Assembly (NCBI GenBank): GCA_002406015.1
Contig: DHMX01000016.1
Span: 1 to 31,380 of the forward strand
Length of the DNA stretch: 31,380 nt
Source: Lachnospiraceae bacterium UBA4631
GTDB taxonomy: Bacteria > Bacillota > Clostridia > Lachnospirales > Lachnospiraceae
Direction: 5' to 3'
In this document: positions 28,582-31,380 of the stretch, piece by piece
Numbering within the stretch: position 1 is the first letter of the stretch
How the letters are laid out: each line of letters opens with the position of its first letter
Translations under genes and position numbers: made by a program
Notes under the pieces: generated by a model
Databases searched by the model: none
The model's input: the letters and a program-made list of their open reading frames with translations, nothing else
What the model was told of the DNA's origin: nothing

Positions 28582-29634
28582 ATGGTAAAGAACAGAAACC
28601 GAAATAAAATACGAAGAATCGGAGCATTGATAGGTATTGGTGTTGCATTGCTTGTATGTGGCGGCTGCCGGAATAATATGGACTTACAAAACGAGCAGGC
28701 AGGCGAAACACAGGAAGCATTACCGGAAACCGAAGGGAAGAAGCTGGAGGACTTGACGGTAGAGGTCGGAATGCTGCACTTAAATCCGGATGGTGCAGAA
28801 ATGGTACAGGTATCGGTAGTCGGAGATAAGAGTGCAGAATACCAGTTAAAATACACCTCTTCGGATACAAAGGTCTGTACCGTAGAGCAGGACGGAACCG
28901 TAAGAGCGGTTGGTGAAGGAAAAGCAACAGTTACGATAGAAGATACCGTTAGCGGTAAATATGTAAAAGTGCTGGTGCTGGTAAATAATAAAGTATATTC
29001 CAATCCGCAGGAAACAACACAGACAACCGAAACGGTTACAGATACAGATGCTTCTACAGAAGAAGGACAGGCAGGCACAGAGGATAAGGATTCGGCAACC
29101 GGTAAAAATACATCCACTGGAAATTCTGCAAATGCATCTACCGGTAAAAACAATACAACAACGACTACAACAACGGCAGAAGCAACGACAGCCGCAACAA
29201 CCGAGGCAACGACAGAAGCAACCACAGAGAGTGTGGCAGCGGGCAGTTACATGGATTCCTATGCAGAACAGGTGCTTACGATTGTGAATCAGAGGCGGAG
29301 CGAAGCAGGACTTTCCGGTTTGAGTATGAATTATACATTGGTATCTGCGGCAAAGGTTCGGGCAGCGGAGACCGTACAGAGCTTTTCACATACCAGACCA
29401 AATGGCACAAGCTGTTTTACTGCATTTAGTGATGCCGGAGTTTCTTATACGGGTGCAGGTGAGAATATAGCTGCGGGACAGTCAACACCCGATTCGGTTA
29501 TGACAGCATGGATGAATTCGGAAGGACATAAGGCAAATATATTGGATGAAAGCTTTACAGAGATAGGAATTGCCTGCTATTATGATGCCAATTCTCCATA
29601 TGGATATTATTGGGTACAGTGCTTTATTTATTAA
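28582..29634 (+). CDS. Secreted Ig-like / CAP-domain protein, probable lipoprotein
   Basis: A 350-aa exported protein. A basic start and a hydrophobic core (IGALIGIGVALLVCGGC) form the signal; the Cys29 site reads CGGC, not a canonical lipobox, so lipid attachment is uncertain. Residues about 53-137 are a bacterial Ig-like (Big_2) domain (YTSSDTKVCTVEQDGTVRAVGEGKATVT). A Thr/Ser/Ala/Glu-rich linker follows to about 221. Residues 222-350 are a CAP/SCP domain of the YkwD type, with SFSHTRPNG, GAGENIAAG and WMNSEGHKANIL carrying the conserved His and Glu residues. The ATG at 28582 has GGAGG seven bases upstream; the ATG at 28567 overlaps that site. Bacterial CAP proteins act at the cell surface, but their biochemical role is poorly defined. 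Confidence 0.88.
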   Translation: MVKNRNRNKIRRIGALIGIGVALLVCGGCRNNMDLQNEQAGETQEALPETEGKKLEDLTVEVGMLHLNPDGAEMVQVSVVGDKSAEYQLKYTSSDTKVCTVEQDGTVRAVGEGKATVTIEDTVSGKYVKVLVLVNNKVYSNPQETTQTTETVTDTDASTEEGQAGTEDKDSATGKNTSTGNSANASTGKNNTTTTTTTAEATTAATTEATTEATTESVAAGSYMDSYAEQVLTIVNQRRSEAGLSGLSMNYTLVSAAKVRAAETVQSFSHTRPNGTSCFTAFSDAGVSYTGAGENIAAGQSTPDSVMTAWMNSEGHKANILDESFTEIGIACYYDANSPYGYYWVQCFIY

Positions 29635-29887
29635 AGCCGGGTAAATATAATTTCACTATTTTGGATACAGGGAAATATTTCTCAAAATCTATAATCAATA
29701 GGGAAAATGTGAAAAGAAGGGGAAGGATATAAGCTGGTTCGGATTTTACGAATCGTATGAATGGGCAGTGGAGTACTCATATACAGTACGAAACTGCCCA
29801 TAAATCATGTGGTTATTTATTATCTCTCAAATTGCATATGCATATCACTATGCCTAACACTACGCTTAACTCTGTATCGTTCATAAT
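29635..29887. other. Intergenic region with a long two-part hairpin
   Basis: No gene is supported here. The main feature is an inverted repeat: ATGGGCAGT (29761-29769) pairs with ACTGCCCAT (29793-29801), and an inner GTACT (29773-29777) pairs with AGTAC (29785-29789), with a symmetric three-base internal loop (GGA facing GAA) and a seven-base apex. No T-tract follows on either strand, so it is not a normal terminator. It lies between convergent genes and may still define mRNA 3' ends. Confidence 0.5.
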
Positions 29888-30436
29888 TTATAAATGCTTT
29901 TCCATTAAATCAAAACGTCCTTTTCTCCATTCAGCAAATCCACGAACCTCATACTCATTATTACGATATAATCTTTGTGCATAAGGATTTTTCGTAAAGA
30001 CATCAAGACGGATTGAATCATAACCCTTGTTTTTAACTTGTAATTCAATTTCCGTTAATACCTTCCTTCCAATGCCTCTATTTTGGAAACTGGGAGAAAC
30101 ACAAAACCTATGGAGAACTAATGAAGTTTCACTCGGATATTTCCATTCAGCATAATTATACGCTTCATCTGCTTCAGCACTTATTACATATAAAGCAATT
30201 ATTTTTTCATTTTCCTCTGCAACATACAAATTTCCTTTTTTAATATCATCTTCAAAATTTTCTACAGTTGGATATATCTCGTCCCACTGATATATATTAT
30301 GTTTTTCCATTTCTTTGATTGCTTCTTGAATCAAGGCAGTAATCGATTCAATATCTTCAAATCTTCCTAATCTATATCTTATGTCATCTATAATGTCTGA
30401 ATCTGTGTTTTTCCTTGATTGAAGTATATCTATCAT
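29888..30436 (-). CDS. GNAT-family N-acetyltransferase
   Basis: A 182-aa acetyl-CoA-dependent acetyltransferase. The acetyl-CoA-binding motif A is HRFCVSPSFQNRGIGRKVL, with the QNRGIG pyrophosphate loop, followed by DSIRLDVFTKNPYAQRLYRNNEYE, the usual motif B. The N-terminal half (QWDEIYPTVENFEDDIKKGNLYVAEEN) resembles the common small-molecule or antibiotic-type GNAT subgroup, but the substrate cannot be read from sequence. CGGAG precedes the ATG on the minus strand. The gene is visibly more AT-rich than the core genes and stands alone, with its own leader, which suggests recent acquisition. The first 20 residues (SRKNTDSDIID) are outside the GNAT fold. Confidence 0.88.
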   Translation of the reverse strand: MIDILQSRKNTDSDIIDDIRYRLGRFEDIESITALIQEAIKEMEKHNIYQWDEIYPTVENFEDDIKKGNLYVAEENEKIIALYVISAEADEAYNYAEWKYPSETSLVLHRFCVSPSFQNRGIGRKVLTEIELQVKNKGYDSIRLDVFTKNPYAQRLYRNNEYEVRGFAEWRKGRFDLMEKHL

Positions 30437-30735
30437 TTCTATAATATCTCCGCTTTTAGTTCATGAATTAGGATTTACCAAATCGATAAATTTCAATTGT
30501 GTAAATACATAGCACATTATAACACAATATGAACGGACTGTGTGAACTGATTGAATGAATATCATATATGCAGATGTGGATTGATGCAGAGGACAGTTTA
30601 GAATTATGATGATTTATAGGCGGATTGCAAGGTATGTGCAAGCCGTCCTAAATAATGCAAAAATGTAAGTGGAATATTATAGGTATGCGTGATAAAATAG
30701 AGAGCGAAAATTTGAATTTTACGGAGAGAATACAA
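30437..30735. other. Intergenic region between divergent genes with an imperfect hairpin
   Basis: AT-rich stretch holding the upstream regions of the GNAT and SAP-domain genes. One imperfect hairpin is visible at 30617-30650: TAGGCGGATTGCA pairs with TGCAAGCCGTCCTA through 12 pairs, with one bulged T and one A-G mismatch; no T-tract follows. I see no clear promoter, tRNA or known riboswitch. Confidence 0.4.
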
Positions 30736-31308
30736 ATGAGTGAAAGACCAGATTTGAATAAGGAATTAGATGGAGAAACTTTTCGGAGTTTTTATTATTT
30801 GAAGGAAGAATTAGTTGATTTTTGCAGAGAAAATAATCTGCCTGTTTCGGGTGGAAAGATTGAACTTACAGATAGGATTGCGTGTTTTCTTGATACAGGT
30901 AAGGTGCTAGAAACTTCTGTAAAAAGAAAAGCAACAACAGATGTTGGATTAATTACAGAGAATACGCTAATTGAATCGAATATTGTATGTTCCGAAAAGC
31001 ATAGAGCCTTTTTTAAAGAAAAAATTGACAAAAGTTTTTCGTTTAATGTTTTATTCCAGAAATGGTTAAAGAGCAATGCTGGAAAGACTTATGGTGATGC
31101 AATTAATGCATATTATCAGATTTTAGAAGAAAAGAAAAAGAGTAAAACAACCATCGATAAGCAATTTGAGTATAATACATATATCCGAGATTTCTTTGAA
31201 GATAATCAAGGAAGAAGTTTGGATGAAGCTATTATATGTTGGAAATATAAAAAGAGTTTGCAAGGACACAATCGTTATGAAAAGTCTGACCTTGTTGCGT
31301 TAGACTGA
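30736..31308 (+). CDS. SAP-domain protein with a DUF6434-like C-terminus
   Basis: A 190-aa protein. Residues about 15-50 form a SAP-like helix-extension-helix (FRSFYYLKEELVDFCRENNLPVSGGKIELTDRIACFL), a fold that often binds DNA. The C-terminal half (FNVLFQKWLKSNAGKTYGDAI, then QFEYNTYIRDFFEDNQGRSLDEAIICWKYKKS) matches my recollection of DUF6434, which commonly accompanies SAP domains in Firmicutes; no search was run. The ATG at 30736 has GGAGAG upstream; an in-frame ATG at 30655 adds 27 residues without a good ribosome-binding site. Function is unknown; a nucleic-acid-binding role is only suggested by the SAP fold. It is AT-rich like the neighbouring GNAT gene. Confidence 0.75.
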   Translation: MSERPDLNKELDGETFRSFYYLKEELVDFCRENNLPVSGGKIELTDRIACFLDTGKVLETSVKRKATTDVGLITENTLIESNIVCSEKHRAFFKEKIDKSFSFNVLFQKWLKSNAGKTYGDAINAYYQILEEKKKSKTTIDKQFEYNTYIRDFFEDNQGRSLDEAIICWKYKKSLQGHNRYEKSDLVALD

Positions 31309-31373
31309 CAAATTTCAGTCTTGTAGAGAGATGAAAGCACTTAATTATTTGAACTTGTTAGCGAGGTAGTAAT

Positions 31374-31380
31374 ATGATTA
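31374..31380 (+). CDS. Possible start of a CDS cut by the window end
   Basis: An ATG at 31374 follows a GAGG (about seven bases upstream). Only two codons are in the window, so nothing can be said about the product. Confidence 0.25.

Noticed and set aside
28551..29225. A 224-aa minus-strand ORF opposite the CAP-domain gene
   Set aside because: It is a Val/Ser-rich shadow produced by the Thr/Ala-rich linker codons of the real gene; no ribosome-binding site or family motif.
29726..29804. A possible gene remnant ending WAVEYSYTVRNCP before TAA
   Set aside because: The open frame has no ATG, GTG or TTG start after the preceding stop, and the run is explained by the hairpin.
29757..29984. A 75-aa + strand ORF beginning in the 29761 hairpin
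   Set aside because: The purine-rich AGGGGAAGG is 32 bases from its ATG and its 3' half is antisense to the GNAT gene.
1..31380. CRISPR arrays, tRNA or rRNA genes, transposases, prophage genes
   Set aside because: No regularly spaced direct repeats, cloverleaf-like segments, rRNA-like stretches or transposase/integrase motifs were seen on reading both strands.

Overview
The window looks like a chromosomal segment of an anaerobic, endospore-forming Clostridium-class bacterium, most likely a member of the Lachnospiraceae. This is inferred from the gene families (AddAB instead of RecBCD, a spoIIA-sigF-spoVA block, HrcA/CIRCE control of a small heat-shock gene, an infC-rpmI-rplT operon with an L20-type leader), moderately low GC, strong AGGAGG ribosome-binding sites and low-GC Gram-positive promoters. 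Most of the window is gene-dense housekeeping DNA on the + strand. I see no rRNA, tRNA, CRISPR array, phage module or intact insertion sequence.

Layout: (1) 1-3045, copper homeostasis: a CsoR repressor, then a CopA ATPase whose last 69 codons encode a second copper-binding domain with its own ribosome-binding site. (2) 3186-8236, sulfur and tRNA modification: TcdA, a cysteine desulfurase, a short Met-Cys-ending leader ORF ahead of MetY (O-acetylhomoserine sulfhydrylase), and a rhodanese/TtcA-like ATP-pyrophosphatase fusion. (3) 8313-8946 on the minus strand: two uncharacterised membrane proteins, the smaller only 47 aa. (4) 9024-9545: a CIRCE-controlled Hsp20. (5) 9705-12399: topoisomerase III and a left-handed beta-helix protein, convergent with a membrane-anchored FMN-binding-like protein. 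(6) 12976-23704: a long co-directional run of addB, addA, queF, folC, a 51-aa ORF and a zinc-ribbon/TPR membrane protein, ending at a strong terminator. (7) 23804-27118: the forespore sigma-F module (spoIIAA, spoIIAB, sigF), followed behind a candidate sigma-F/sigma-G promoter by a 57-aa membrane protein and spoVAA, spoVAB, spoVAC. spoVAD and spoVAE do not follow. (8) 27125-28426: infC (AUU start), rpmI and rplT behind an attenuator leader. (9) 28582-29634: a secreted Ig-like/CAP-domain protein. (10) 29635-31380: a looser, visibly more AT-rich stretch with a GNAT acetyltransferase, a SAP-domain protein and two unexplained hairpins, the most accessory-looking part.

How the genes fit together: the sulfur block plausibly links sulfide assimilation (MetY), persulfide production (cysteine desulfurase), persulfide relay (rhodanese) and tRNA thiolation (TtcA-like domain). 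The sporulation block joins the switch that activates sigma-F to forespore genes for dipicolinic-acid uptake. The most interesting undescribed candidates are the metY leader peptide, internal translation of a CopZ-like chaperone from copA, and several small membrane proteins, including one inserted at the head of the spoVA operon. All assignments are from reading the sequence; no database search was run.
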